Source of the DNA: Opisthorchis felineus
Lineage: Eukaryota; Platyhelminthes; Trematoda; Opisthorchiida; Opisthorchiidae
Direction of reading: 5' to 3'
Length of the DNA: 64,000 bases
NCBI GenBank assembly: GCA_004794785.1
Contig: SJOL01001804.1
Span: 1,035,467 to 1,099,466, forward strand
Below, one piece after another: positions 1-14,200 of this stretch. The translations under genes and the position numbers were made by a program. The notes below the pieces were generated by a model. That model had not been told where the DNA came from. It did not search any database and saw nothing but the letters and a program-made list of their open reading frames with translations. Each line of letters begins with the position of its first letter. The first letter of the stretch is position 1.

Positions 1-1564
1 AAACGAAACTGTTTGCAAATAAGTGCATTTCACGAGACAATATTCTTTCTGCAACACCCGACGCCCATGTCCTATAGATCTGTGTAGTAAGTGAACACGC
101 ATGTCTTACATGAGAACGCATGGCTGTTTTAATGGTATCCCCATGAAAACTAATCGATGGTTTGGCAAACCAGACAACCTTCTCTACGAGAAGAGGCAAA
201 TGTCTATCACCCCACATCGAACTGTCCCGTCTAACTTCGCCCTTTTGCCAAGCGACAGGCTCCCATCTTCCCACCGACGCCGCCCTATAGCACGAAATAG
301 CGATGACTTTCCCATGCAATTTTACAGAGTTGGGTGTAATATTTTCCGAAAAGGAAATGAACACAAATGAAAGAAAGTAAGCAAAATGACTTTTTGATTA
401 ACAAATTCTGTATTAGCTTCCGACAGAGTCGTTTTTACCACCATATAACATTTATACTCAATGGATGACAGCAAACAGTGAAGCCTTGTCAACAAGAGTG
501 GTAGCAGGTGACTTTGACATGTCTCTATGCTCCGTTGTATGATTTTTGACTTGGTACAGCGATTAAGGACACCCACTGCCGAAGCTCCCACACAATAGCG
601 GAATCAGTGTGCTTACCGGATAAGAGTCAATGCATTCAAGTTTCGGAATGGTGGACTGCCCTGTACCTTTAGACTTTCGGAAGGAAAACCTCAATGTGTA
701 TGATTCGCAGGGCCTTGAAACATAATTTAGGTGATGGCAGCCAGCTGGTGGGTTGAAAATCATACAGAGGAGACATTGCAGAAGACTCTTAAGGTCAAAA
801 GGTTTGGATAGTATTATTAAAAATGACAGTATAATGGGAGTATATTTTGTTGGCCTCCTAAATAAATCGACGGTTTTCTCGTTGGCTTGTACACAACTAG
901 AAGCTGAAATAATTAATTGGAAAAGGCGTGAAAATGACCAATAAGTAAGTTTAGGAAACAGTCAATCAATTACTTCTGTGTAATGTCTCACATCTGAAGT
1001 TAAAATGTCGTATAATCAATTGCTTTGGATACAAGATGGTATGCGCTAAACCGTAAGGAGGAAATCTGAAAACTGGCCCGAAGCCCTGTAAGTTCTACCC
1101 TACCCATCGTTTGTACTACTTAGCCACTTTCATTGATCATCGCAGCTTTCATCCGAGGTCAGGCGTTGTCAGCCTGGAACTGGATAAAAATACCGGTGAT
1201 TATCTCGCTCAATGCTTTAAAACTCGACTGATTCACTTGAACTGAAGCAGCTTTGCCGACGAAAGCGAAACACGTCCCGGTAATAAATTCATCCTGCGTT
1301 TTTAGGCTTTTCTGAAAAAATGCACTGGTGTTCATTCGTTGTGAATATGCAGTAGGTTATTACTTGATTGACAAGATAGCTTGGAATTCATTGAGATGAT
1401 GAGCCCGGTTCAAAAATGTAGATTAAAAACAAGAGTCATTCTTTGCGTTCTGAAAATCATACTAATCCTTCTGTATTAATTTTATCTTTGTGGTTCCCCC
1501 ATTTGCAGTGACAGGGCAGTACACACATGGGATGGTAGCTTGCAAAGGATACCTAAAAACTCAC
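1..1564. other. 3' flank or last intron of ITPR
   Basis: I see no convincing coding exon here on either strand. The first ~35 bases resemble the 3' part of the hammerhead repeat (TTTGCAAATAAGTGCATTTC against TTTGCAAATGAGTGTATTTG), so an old copy may cross the left edge. No clear minus-strand AATAAA signal was found close to the last exon. Confidence 0.4.
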
Positions 1565-1732
1565 TTGTTCGCTTAGATTTTGCAGGAGCTTTTCCATTTT
1601 CTTCACCGTCTTATCAATGCTTTCTGTTTTGTCCAAAAGTTTCGCAGCTTCCTCATTTCGTTTGGCGTTTTCTCTGGTTTCCATAGGAATATCTACCGTA
1701 CACCGAACTGGGATCCATCTTAGGTCCTTCCT
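1565..1732 (-). CDS. ITPR: ITPR exon, C-terminal coiled coil (last exon seen)
   Basis: There are 56 codons starting in phase 0 (acceptor TTTTATTAG). RKDLRWIPV matches vertebrate ERNLDWFPRM. The rest is charged and heptad-like, ending [16 protein letters not shown], which fits the coiled coil with STMKLVTNLSGQLSEL. The exon ends either at a donor CAA|GTGAGT or, read through, at a stop after three more codons (V, S, F). So this may be the terminal exon, or a short one may follow below 1.5 kb. Confidence 0.87.
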
Positions 1733-2233
1733 CTAATAAAATACGTGAATGGAATGGACTGATTTAATGCGCTAACACATAAAAACGGTGAAAATAGCAG
1801 ATCTCAAGGTTTTCTATGTTAAAATGGCAAACTCTGGGAGAAATTACGTCAACCTCACAAGTGTATTGGCAGTCAACTAGAAAGTGCATGAGTGTTGGTT
1901 AGGTACACTGAAAAATCACAGCACAACACACAATAGAAACCGGTGACAGGATTATCCGCTGCACTCACAAAATTGACTGGAACAAACTCAGTCGAATTAC
2001 TTGCCACGAACTGCGCAAAAATATACAATACTGCTAACGACTGTCCTCTTATTCAGCTACATCATCGACATTATGACTAATAACTACACCAGTTTTGAGC
2101 ACTCGTGCTTTTTGGACATACAACTATGTTCTACCTCCCAATAAATTAACAAAATAAACTGCATATAGAACAATAAAGCCACAATAAAGCTGTCAAATAA
2201 ATTATGTTTGTACGGCACCGAAGCATGCTGCCC

Positions 2234-2286
<53 letters not shown>

Positions 2287-5200
2287 AGAAAATACATAAA
2301 ATCTCAAACCTTCATAACCCTAGACAAGCTGAGTCAGTAGACGAAGATCTGTTGATTTCTGTTGCCAAATAACTACGTCTTGAGCACAGACTAGCTGGAA
2401 ACCATCTCTGTAAAAAAATCAGTACACTTATAGCATATTTGATTGAGTAATTAAGTGTTGAAAAAATTTAGCTGATGCAACTTCCATCATACGCCGATTC
2501 ACGCTTGCTTAGTCCTGGACATTTACGTGCCGGCGCTCTCGGAGTGTTATGGAGTGCCTAATTCGGACTGTCCGTAGACACTTTCTGGTAGGCCAACTGG
2601 ATGCCCAAGACAAAAACATAAACCAGTGTTTTTGATCAAGCCGTGTGAAAAGTTACGTAATTGAGTCGAATGCAGTTTAAAATTGAACAGAAAAGCTTAA
2701 TTACATTAAACATTAAACTAAACAATCTGTGAAGCATCCAGAATCTGGACGAAGCCATAAAGTGTTTGGACCTACATCTAGGGTGATTCTATTTCACAGA
2801 AAAGCAGCCCTAACAACGGACCAAGAAGCGTTTTCAGGGACCTGGTCTCATTTAGGATGCATTCTCATAGATTAAGAGGTGGGACAAGATTGATACTTGA
2901 GAGCGAAAAGATCATTAACGCGGCTCCGTCCCCAGCCCTTGACAGTACCTTATGTCTACAGTGTATAGAAAATATGCGCTATATGAGTTTATATTCCTGT
3001 CAGATGACTGGAATATTACTTTTTAATTATATTATTTAGTGAGCCCAAACCTCTAGTGGGGATAATGCTATCTTCATGTTGTTCAAAATGACTTGCAATA
3101 CCACATAAATAAGTCAATTCATTGGGCCGGGCAAGACTATACGAGAAGGTGAACTCTAACTACAAAGAGTGCAAAAAGTGACGAATTCCTGACCCAGTGC
3201 AATGAACAGAGCGATAACGGTCGGAACAAACTCAGATACTGATCCAAAGTTCACGGTATTAGTTGATAAATTTACAATACTTATTTTATTTTAGAATGGC
3301 AAACAGCTAAGTTGGTATCCTTCGTTTTGAACAAAATCTCTCCTTTCACTGCGGATTATAAAAACCCATCTGCGTATATTTCCATGCCAGCCCACTTTCA
3401 GATAGGATGATGTAAAATTTTAGTCGGTTTTGATGACCTAGCCGATTGTAGAATTGTCGGTTAGTGAAGTCCTCACGGCTTCGTTCGCAGCTGTTATCGT
3501 TGTTCTGCGCGCACATCAGCCTGCCTAACGAGCACTTTTCCGTGCGTTCAACCGGACTTTCTGGACACAAACAACATAGAAGCAATGCAGTTGGTCTAAT
3601 GTGTCATCCAAGTGCCCGATGATTCAGCGCAGTGATGTTGCGAATGAAATCAAACATTGCGATAAATTCTTGAATTCGACGGCAGGTGTGATGCAAAGTA
3701 TCGATCTTGGGGATGCAGAGAAGTAGAAAGAAAAGAGCTAGAGATCAGGCCAACACAACAGTGAATTTTGAAGCTACATGAAACTAGGAAGACCGCTGAC
3801 TACTACAAAAAAATTTAAATGCTTATGTTTGTCAAACGGAGCATTCAGATCCAAAGAAACCTTGCGTTTAAACACAAGTGTTCTTCAGAGGGCTTTTTAA
3901 CTTTGTATTACTTATGCTCGTTGTCCCAACGGCAGTTGAGATCTCCCAAAAGTTGGCTCGACGAAAGTCGCTTGCTAGTTGGCGCAACTATTATTTACAC
4001 TTCACCCTGACATAAGGTCCCACTGCTAGCTGTGCTGAACAATGGATTCTGCACGTTTGCACAGGTCATCTGAGTACACTTCGATGCTGGGGAAATTTAT
4101 TGTTCTCCTTTACAAGCCCTCAGAGTTATAGGCCTCCGGACCTTTGAGCATGCAGCTAGGTCGTCAGTCCAGGCAGTGTGAGTCTTCGTGACCAGATATG
4201 ATGGAAGCCACTTTGGGAAGCTCATACAACAATTCCCTCGCCGGTGTCAACTAAATGAAGCACGTGGCTAGTGCGATTGTTGCCTGTTTGCTCAGGTCGA
4301 ATTCTTCATTGCGATATTTCCACTGCTATCAAATCCATCCAATGCTCCTGACAAAATTCAGTGGCGACAGTAGAAGTTATTGTACTTCAATTACGACAAC
4401 CAGACCGCTGTTAGCCTAGGCGTCACGCAAACCCCCCGTCGTGGTCCACCACTCCCTCAGGTCAAAGTGTTTCTAATACGGAACGATAAAAGGTTCTCCA
4501 GTTTGCAGAACGATATTAGTGACTGATGTAATCGACCATCTGCATTACAATTCACTCTTAACTCCTTATATTATCTGTGTATATGTCTGATGGGTTCATA
4601 TCGAAATCATGTTGTTGCAGCTTATGTCTAAATTTTAGTGGTGCTAGAAGAAGAAAAACTTCAGTCATCATAAACCCACAGTACAATAGTCTTCCAAAGC
4701 ATTTTGCCAGTTATTCAGCCACTAGACAGATCCAACCAAATATGTGTAAAAGTATTTGGTTGGCCTCGCTTTATCCCGCTGAGACAGACCATTATCGTAA
4801 TATATCTTCGCCACCTTTATGACTTGACTGCGTCCTCCACGTAACCCTTGTCGCTTGTATCTCTCGTGCGTTCCACATTCCAACTACATACCTGGCCAAG
4901 TGAAACTCTAATATGAATATATTTAAGCGGCTAGCTGAGAGAGCTGAAGTCACGCTATTCCGTTGAGCTTTTGCTTTTTTTGCTTTGCTGGAGGAGGGTG
5001 GCGTTCTGGCATGAGGCAGTTTATTCATCCTAACCTTTGCTTTTCCCACTCAGATAATGTTTCCTGAAAACAAGCCAAGTTTACTTGCCTTCTCAGTGAT
5101 CAGGCTGCAGTGAACTTTATTCAGTCCACAAGCATAATTTTATTTGCTCCCTTGTCAGAGGAATTAGCATGAATAGGCCGTAATTTATTCCTCAAATTTC

Positions 5201-8200
5201 CATAAAGAAGCGAAAGTGGAGAACTGACATGAATTCGTTCTTCCCCACTGCTTTCAGTTTTTCGTCCTTGTGGTATTAAGTGATACCGCATGGCAACTTG
5301 ATTTACATGGGCTGGTGTACCAAACCATAGAGAGCAGACCTCATCACCCGCCTTGGTGACAGAAACAAGAGTGTTGCATGAAGGCGGAGACTGGTAAGCG
5401 GTGCCTGAGTAGCTAGTCCAGTTAAACCTCATCCCATATGCATGAGCGACAGATTAAATCTTTTGGTGGCATGAGTGGATACACAGGGTATAAGAGCGTG
5501 GATTACGCCCCCGTGTCCAGCTGGGCGGTTGAATGAAGAAAACAAACGAAAGCTTAACATACGTTTCATTTAGGTTGGGAGTGATAACCGAATTAATGAG
5601 GATTCGCGACAACAGTAAGTAGACACGCACGTCAGTAATGCGTGATTAATGTTTTACTAACAGCATTGCTTGGTACACGTGATTGGTCCTACGTTTTCTA
5701 AACCGATATCATCAAGAATTTCTGGTTATCAAGTTCTCCCGAATCGCAATGCAGTGCACGTTGTCTTTGTGAGGTGTTAAGATGAAAGTCCGAATGATGG
5801 ACGTAAAAAGGAAGTGGATAAAATTAAGGTACACGCTGTCCTTGGTTCATTAGACTTGGGCGGTAAGCGGAATAGCATTGCGTTCAAAGCACATTTACGT
5901 CCGAGAGAGTACGCTATAAATCCTATGTGTTGATGCAAAACAAAATTCAGGCAAAACACTTTACTTGGTTTGCTTTGACGCTCACCACACACTGTGGTTC
6001 GTGCCGTAACTAATCCTACCACAAATAAACTAGGTGCCCGTGTTCTTCGCGAGGAAATACGCGGAAATACGCCTTCTAAACAGGTAATTCTGGGTCGCAT
6101 AGCATTGTGTATTTTTCGTTGAAAAGTGTTGGTTTATGGCTTTCAATTCTCCGTTCCTTTTATTCCAACTTGGTCGTGAGCCCACGGTTGGCAAGAGATA
6201 ATTGTTTCTATCCTTCCCGATATGCATTTACAAGACGGTAGACACTATGTGTGGTGTTCAGATTGGTGAATTTCATGTTTAGATGCATGGATTGAGGAAG
6301 TTATAGTTGTGTGGTCCGGCTCACTACGGTTCACCTGACAAATGGCTGTTTGCTGCTGACTCAGTTGACACCTATGGAATGAGCATGAACTGCTAGTTTC
6401 TTCAAAGCCCTGTTCTGCATATTGCTGTCGGTTACCGTGGCGTATTTAGATTTGACCAAACAACACTCTTCACCTTGCTTCCTCACTGTCATTATCCCAG
6501 GTGTATATCGGACGTTTGGAAGCTGATAAATAATGCATCCGTCATGTGTTATTTTCACCATAAAACAGATCATTCACGCGGTTTTATTTAAGGAAGCTGT
6601 TGGTTTCCGTCGATTGAGATATTAACTCTTTCTGACGTTATGTTAGCTGTCGAAAAGGTGATTAAGTGCTGATAATCGGTGTAGGTTAGGGTTTCACCTA
6701 TTTATTCCTTTTGGCGTTCAGCTACCTCTGGGTATCTCACGTAGTTGCACCAACACTTGAAGCATATTTACCCCGAAAAGTCACCTTCGGGTTCGGATTG
6801 GCGGTCTGTGTTTGGAAATTTAACGATTTCTGAAGTGCTTACAGATGAGACATTTTTCTGTACGAATGAATTAACTGAACTGAGGACGCTTATGCCCGAG
6901 GAGAATAACAGGTATTCGATGAGCAACACTGTTAGCTACGTCGTCACTGTTGGCGAAAATTCTCGGACCAAACCAAGGTAAGTAAGTTTTGCCTGGTTAG
7001 GAACAACTGTGACAGTTCACCAGTGGTTAGATTTTCGAGCACTTGTGACGCACGTGTATAAACATATATGCCACGCCCACAAGTGAGGTCAGTAACATCC
7101 GGCATTACCACCAAACTTCTTCCCGGAATGATCCTACATGAGAGTAGGAACATGCAATGTGTTACGATTACAATACAAGAACTACTCTTGACAACACATT
7201 TTTCTGCATACCAAGCAACCCAAACAATCTACAAAAAACATCCAAACATTGAGTAAAAACATTTAGGGTATAGTACACTAATTATTTGCTTCCGGTTTGA
7301 GTAGATCTTCAAAAATACCAGATCCTCAAAAGGGTAGTCACTCACGCACTTATTTTCGGTAACCCACTAAACACTATGCAACGGTATCACCAGAAGTAAC
7401 GATGAATGACATCATTTAACATTACTGTGTAACTGCTGCATCCGACAGTTATAACGCGGATTCGGGCAGGTGTATTACTTCTCCTGCTGGCTACAGTGGA
7501 ATTAATGGTGCTTTCGGGGAAAAAACAAGTTTTTTTGGAAAGCTCAGGGGAGGAACACTTCAGGAAATCGAAAATGGTCCCTTTCACAAAAACGCTGGAT
7601 GTGCGGCACACTCGGATTTAGCGCATCGATCATAACAAATTCCGTCTTGTGAAGTCATACACTACATGGCTTTCCTAAATATCCATCCTTCTTAATACGC
7701 TGGTCTCCCTACTATGATCGAATGTTCGTAATCAGAATGGAGCACTCTCAGCAAATAACATCTTCAGCTGCACTGAATTCAGTCTTACCTTCAACATGCC
7801 ATTTACATAACTTTCTGGTCCCGTGTATTCCGCCGGACTTTTCGTTTTAAGCAGAACGACAAAGTACACGTAATTCCATATGTTGTGTTCACTCTTCACA
7901 TGTGCATCAAAACTCAGTCCATTTTGTTCAAATACCGGGCGCTGCAATCCTGAATGTAATACGGTAACAACAAAATAGACAAGCAATTAAACTTCAATAG
8001 GAACCAGTGGTCGTACTAAACGAAGATCATCCTCATCTCAGTAGAAGTTGATTATGGATATGACCGAGAGGTAATACTGACTTATCATCCCAAAAGAACG
8101 ACAGAAAAAGAAATTCTGGAGAGGGAAATCACCGCAAGATATTAAATTATTGGGATTTGAGAAGTTACAACAAAAATTATTTTCCCAGGGCTCTGTTCAC

Positions 8201-11200
8201 GAATTTAACCTTGAATAGTCTGGTTGGTCCTTTGCAAAACATTTCTAAGCTGCTTTTTTTCCTACCATACTTAGGACCTGAAATCATGCAAGATATCTGG
8301 TTACAGCTACTTATGTATTACCGACTGCTAAAGTGTCAGCTAGTGATACGCATGGATAGATCCGTTTAGCTTAATCTGATATCGATGAACCTGACTGTTT
8401 TCTCTGCAGGAGCCAGTAAAAGTAAAATCAGAATGTCCATTCTCTTGTTCTTTGTCCGTATTGACCGAAGATTGTGGGCTAGCTATATGTAGTACTGAGC
8501 GGCGGAATCTTTGTATGGCGTAGTTCCTTTTGCACAGTTACGCTAAGCCTAAGTGAAGCAAATAAACCCTACGAAATTTCCATTAAACTTGGATTGTTTC
8601 GTCAGCTTTTCGGGAAGTTGAAGGAGAATGAAGCTGTTTTATATACCCTGGAAATGAGATGATCATAATCAATTTTTTCTTCTCTGACGAGCGCGTGTAT
8701 TATAGTAGGAACTATCTTTTTTTAATTCACTCTAGGGCACAGGTTTTAGCTACAGAGTGCTCATGAGAGGGAACTGTGAGTTCGAATTTCGATAGACATC
8801 AACAACTTGAATAGTGCTAGCGTACTACGTCGTTACTTGCATTTCTTCAACGGCAGCGTGTTTCGCACACTGGTCGGGAAGAAGTAGACGAACGACAGAC
8901 GGGATCAGTCTCTCCTAGGGATCTTTTCCTGTTTGTTATAATAGGGGAGGTGTATACATGCGTCAACCGCACGTTCAGATATATTGTTTGCAATTCAATT
9001 CACGGTTAGCATGACGTTCTACGTGACGCCAGTGTCCAGGGGGATTTGGCGGAAGACCTAGTCCATATGGATAATCTAACTCTTCATGTTTGTTCGTCTT
9101 TCTCTCCAGTCGACCTTTAGTGCCTTAAACTTCAAGGCTTTCTTCGTGGACCAATCATCAAGGCGCAGTACATTGGCGCAGCTAGTCTTGTAGCATTGCA
9201 TGGGATGACAAGCCGCCAATCAATGAAGGCGAGGTTGCCATTGAAGGTTACTGGAAATAGGTTAGATAACCAACCTTCCAGAGCACTGCCCGTCTAATAT
9301 CATTGTCGAGTATGAATATTATGTCAATCTATGAATAATTTATGATATAAAGCGTAAATATGGTGATTAATCATGGTCAGCTCAAACAACTGTTTACTGA
9401 AAGTAGACGCATAAAGATGCGGTCCCCAAACCAACTGCTGTCAACTGTTTTGTCGATAAGCTTAGTAAGCAGTTACTTAAATCCGTCCTAGGCTCAGTGG
9501 ATAGCACACGTAGCGGAAGAGCTAGATCTGTTTAAAAGCGTTCGGAAAGCAGCACGGCCAGATGTTCATCAATAAAATTAGTTTAGGACGGTATCAGGCT
9601 TGCTACCGCAGGTACTAATGCATCAAAACAGCTGTTCCTTAGCATTTTTACCCGGATTACATAACGTCTATAATATTTTTGTCACCAAACGGTGCCAGTC
9701 CATAGAACGGTGATCGCACAGCTGCCTACGGGAATCAAACTAAAAGCGCTGCTGGTCTCCAACGTTTACTTGTTCTCACATTATGCCAGAAAGGTACAGT
9801 CATAAAATAAAATTTGTCTACAACAAACGATATGAAGACAGTTGCATGGGAAACGATTTTCATCCTGACCAAGCGTGTGTCTTCATAGAAGACCGTTTCA
9901 TTTATTGGTAATAAAAATGATTGGAAGAACGGCAGTCCAGTTTTGCACCATTATTCGAGCTTACTGATGGATGTGTAAAGCAGGAGAAAATATCATTCAA
10001 CTATTGCAAACGCCCGAATGCCGGTTAAGGAAAAACTCAGCCTCATAGATATATTAGCCGTGGGTTGTTGCGGGATTCATAGAATTTGCATTCTCATCAC
10101 TTTTGCTTAAAGAGCCTTCCTTCTGTCCCGGTGCAGTCCAAATCGAAGATAGGAGACAATGAATCTGGGTTTTCTTCTTACTGGAACTCATCAGCAGTGC
10201 ACTTTCTTGGCTGCAGGTGACATCCAACATATGAGGCGAGCGTGTTACCATTACCTCACCAGGGTACAACTGAGTTATCACGCCTGGACAGGCGAGCGTA
10301 GTCTCACTTGGGCATGAGCTTGTGAGCTCGAAGCCCTGCATCAAGAACCAGCAACTCCGTATCCGGTACGAGTAACCACAGTGCGTAAACACTCAAAGGC
10401 AAGTTGTCAAGTTTAATGCTAATTACCGTCATTAATGGATCAGCGCAAAAGTTCCGTAAACTTGCTTACGCCCGGTCACAAGGGGATCAGAAGGCGTGGC
10501 TCTGATTTGCTCAGTTAAATCATGGATATATAAACTACAACAAGTAACCTTCGTCACTTCAAATGGATCGAAGGCCAATTGATATTCAGCTCTCTTCACA
10601 GGTTCTTCTTCCTATGTCGTGAGTAGATGAAGGACAAATTAATTGAAAATTCTACACCGGAGTATAATTTAACTGTTTTTGACAGTCATATTTCTGTAAG
10701 TGTGCGATGCGGTGCTGTAAGTCCAAGAAGTACTCATCGGTCAGCCACCCTTCGTATGAAATACTGGACCCCCGACAGGAAAGGGGGATCCATCGGTTCT
10801 CTATCTAGTCTGCTGTTAACCACTGCAAAAGTCAATCGGCACTGTCCAACAATCGGACTTGGAAGTATCCACATGTTAAAAAACTGCATATGGTGAGATA
10901 AGGGAAATCATCCAAGCTGGTATGTTGGTGGCGTTTGTTTACCATCTGTTCCGCAGGTCAGCCTCGAATTGCGATTGCCTATTCCCGAATGTTAACGCTT
11001 ACTGTGCATGCGAGAGAAATGGTCGATCTCATGGAATATCATCTACGTCGAGAGCTGTCTTTTGCGTGGTTGAAAAAAACGTATAGGATGGGAGCGTCGG
11101 TCGCAGTCTGACATGCTTGTGATATAACGTAAAGGGATTTCCAAACTACCCATAGGTACTGAAAACCAGTGCCAAGAAAATACATCTGTTGGCAACATTT

Positions 11201-14200
11201 GCCATAGTGAGCCGCAAGGCCAGGAACAGAAAAATACGTTCAAATACACGGTATCGCTGTAAAAGTGAGTGAACTCTTACTGACCGGTTGCTTCAGAATG
11301 CGGTACAACGGTGCTGCCCCTAGCGATAATTCAAAGTTTTGAGTAATGACTTTAGTATTGAGACCAGTTGTGCTACTAATACTCAAGATATCGCAGAAAG
11401 CATGTATTACGGCTAATATCAACTTCTTTGGTTAAATGGTCTGTTACTTACCACAAACGCAGCAGTTGTTCCTGGCCAACTCTTCGCGGTCCTGCTTTTC
11501 TTGACGAAGTGCAGCGAATGTGTCCACGATCACACCGAATACCACGTTTAGAATGATAATGATCACAATCACAAAGAATGACAAGTCGTAGATCGTGCGC
11601 GTCAAAAAGTGGCTCTCCTTTGTAAGTGGAAGCAGAATATGAGAAGCAACAGTTAGTTTCTAAGACCACGCCAAGGACGAGTTTGTTACCCCAGTGAAGA
11701 GGTGAATTCAGTTATTACAGGGATGTTTTCTAAGTGTTTGGCGAAGACTGCATCTTTGATTTCATTAGTCCGCCCGCGAACGGACAAGGCTTTGCGACCA
11801 AAGATATCAATGATACTATTTGTAGATTTATGTGTGATTATGTAGAAACTAGCTGCTGAACCCAGCCAGCTACGTGTAAAACTAACGGTAGACTTAATGA
11901 TGCATTTTTTCATCAATAATGAAATTGTGAAAATTTATTGCAGGGTTGAATTTTTGACTTGATAAACAGAAAGGAAAAATCGAGTTCCTTCAGAAAAACA
12001 ACCTGTGCGTGACTAAGCCCCAAGAACGCTAGAATTCGGCATATGCTGCCTAAGGCAGAATCGATAGTACAGTTAATTACAGTTAAGCAGCACCTGATCA
12101 GATAATAATTTTATTCACCTGAGGTGGAAGAATTTTGAAGGTGGGATATAGTCCACGTTAAAATTAGCGCCCAAATACAGACGACAAGTTGTAAACTGTG
12201 TGAATAGATGTCATATTAGCTTCATCTGATGAATAATCCACCTGCATTAGCTGAAAGTCGTCTACTAGCTCAAAACGGATCCCATACGCACGGGTTGGCG
12301 AACAAACAGGGGAGACGTGGTAGGCGTCACACCACCCATTAGGACAAATCTACCGTCTGGAGCTGCAGGTAACCCGCCAGCGTTCACCAAGAAGAGCTAG
12401 CATAGTGATTTCAAACAAAACCAGCTCTGTTGAGTGTCAGAGGAGCCTTATTATGTGGCTTTAAGTATCTTTTACACGTTTATGGAACTTCGTTCTTCAC
12501 TGTAGGCACCTTCAGACAAGGCTATTTTCTCGCCATCCAGTCAGTTTTGGTGGAATGATTTACCAGCCAGCAGGCCAAAATCTAGTTAAAATATGACTCA
12601 TCATTCATAGACATAGCCCCTGTGGAATACCTAGCCTTCTTATTGGGTTCATGCAGGGCGAAGATGCGTGACAGACGTCAGTGAGTAAAATGAGAAACAT
12701 GCATTACAATATTTGGTTTGGACCAACCATTGACTAATTTAGACAATCATCTGACCAGAAGTGATGAGTCCGAATTGTTTATCTGAATATTCATCGACCC
12801 TCTCGGAGGATGTGATAATTACAAAACTGAGGTTGGATTTCACTCACTGATTAGGAAAAGGTATGATATAATCCATCTAGTTCAACTATACGAGAATTTT
12901 CGTCCTGTTCGGGACTTATCAAATGGAACCAGAGAGGCCGGATATGTGACCGTTTGAGTAGGAGTCTTATATGCTTTAGAATGTCTTTAGAAAATGTGCC
13001 GTTGACCTGTTTTCTGAGACGTGAAAACTGGCCAGAGGACACGCAGCATTACTGATGAGGTGGAAAAGAGCCTTATTCTTTATCTTGACGGGTGAAGACG
13101 GCGATCAGTATCAGTCATGTAGGCATTTGTAGTGTTCTAACGAGAGTAAAACCAGCTCAGTTGCTTTACTCCTTGGTTGATGGACAACTTCTGCGCGTAG
13201 CAAACAGCATTTTGAAAATTCACTGACCTTTTGTATACATGATCTAGTACAGCAGAGCAGTTCTGAGTACTATGACCAGCAGTATTAGTAAACAGAAAAA
13301 AAAGGTGAAAGAGCGTCCACAGTTTTAGTGACTCAGTTCGATTGAAGTGTGATCTGAAATGGGTGGACCATAAGTCTTTTAATCGGTGGATAATGTGAAC
13401 GAACGACATCATATCTTCAGGTATACACGGCGTTCATGCATAAGTTTATGGAGGTGTGGGGAGGAATCACCAAAAAGCGGAAGTGACTAATCCTGCAAAG
13501 GAAGTCATCTGTACTTTCTGCACTGACTGAAATGCGTCAAGTAAAAGTAGGAGGCTTCAATCGCCAGATATTCAGTTTAAAACTTCGTCAGTTTGTTCAA
13601 TGTTTGTTGAGCTGCTGCTAATTTTATAGCTCCAAAACGGAATAAAAGCGCATGGTCTCAAATGTCCTTCCTGTGTGGGGGCGCAGAAGTGTTTTTAAAT
13701 TGGTAGGAGAACCAACCAGTTGCGTGAAGAGGACCATCGTCTTCCAGGATGAAGCTGTTGGCTCATGAACAAATATGGAACCTGTATCAACTAAGTGATC
13801 GGTGGATGAACCAAATCGACGCAGTACAGGTGTAAATTTTGTCTGGGACAAAACGCCGGATTTAACAGGTACAGGCCAATTATAGATCTAGATCAAGGAT
13901 TGTGTGCGGTTCTCTACAACACAAACCCAAAACGATAACTAAAGCTACCCTACTTTGTTTCGGACACAACCAATAAGCTAACTTGGGTATTGGGAATGAT
14001 AGTCCAACCAGTTAACGTTAATTGCGCAAACTGTTAGATAGAGAAATCGTAAATGTGTGCTTCTCTCCTGCGACGGTTGCTAACGCGAGCGTGCGTAGAT
14101 TTTGGTATGACGGTCAAACAACGGCGGAAAAGGTTTGAAGTGCAGTGTGCTGTTATAATAGGTTGACCTCTATGGGCAGATTCCATTAATCGTCAGCCAT

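Noticed and set aside
1..40. Similarity to the end of the hammerhead unit
   Set aside because: Only about 20 of 30 bases match and the copy would be cut by the window edge; kept only as a remark.
8740..8800. B-box-like GAGTTCGAATTTCG suggesting a tRNA or SINE
   Set aside because: No A-box or arms could be paired around it.
10054..10392. 112-codon minus-strand open frame
   Set aside because: No splice context, domain or ITPR match; not supportable as a gene, possibly an interspersed repeat.
12222..12262. CTGATGA followed at a distance by GAAAGTC, hammerhead-like
   Set aside because: No stem II pairs and the spacing is wrong; chance core match.
13050..13075. CTGATGAGGTGGAAAAG, hammerhead-like
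   Set aside because: No closed stem II, no cut site and no helix I partner.
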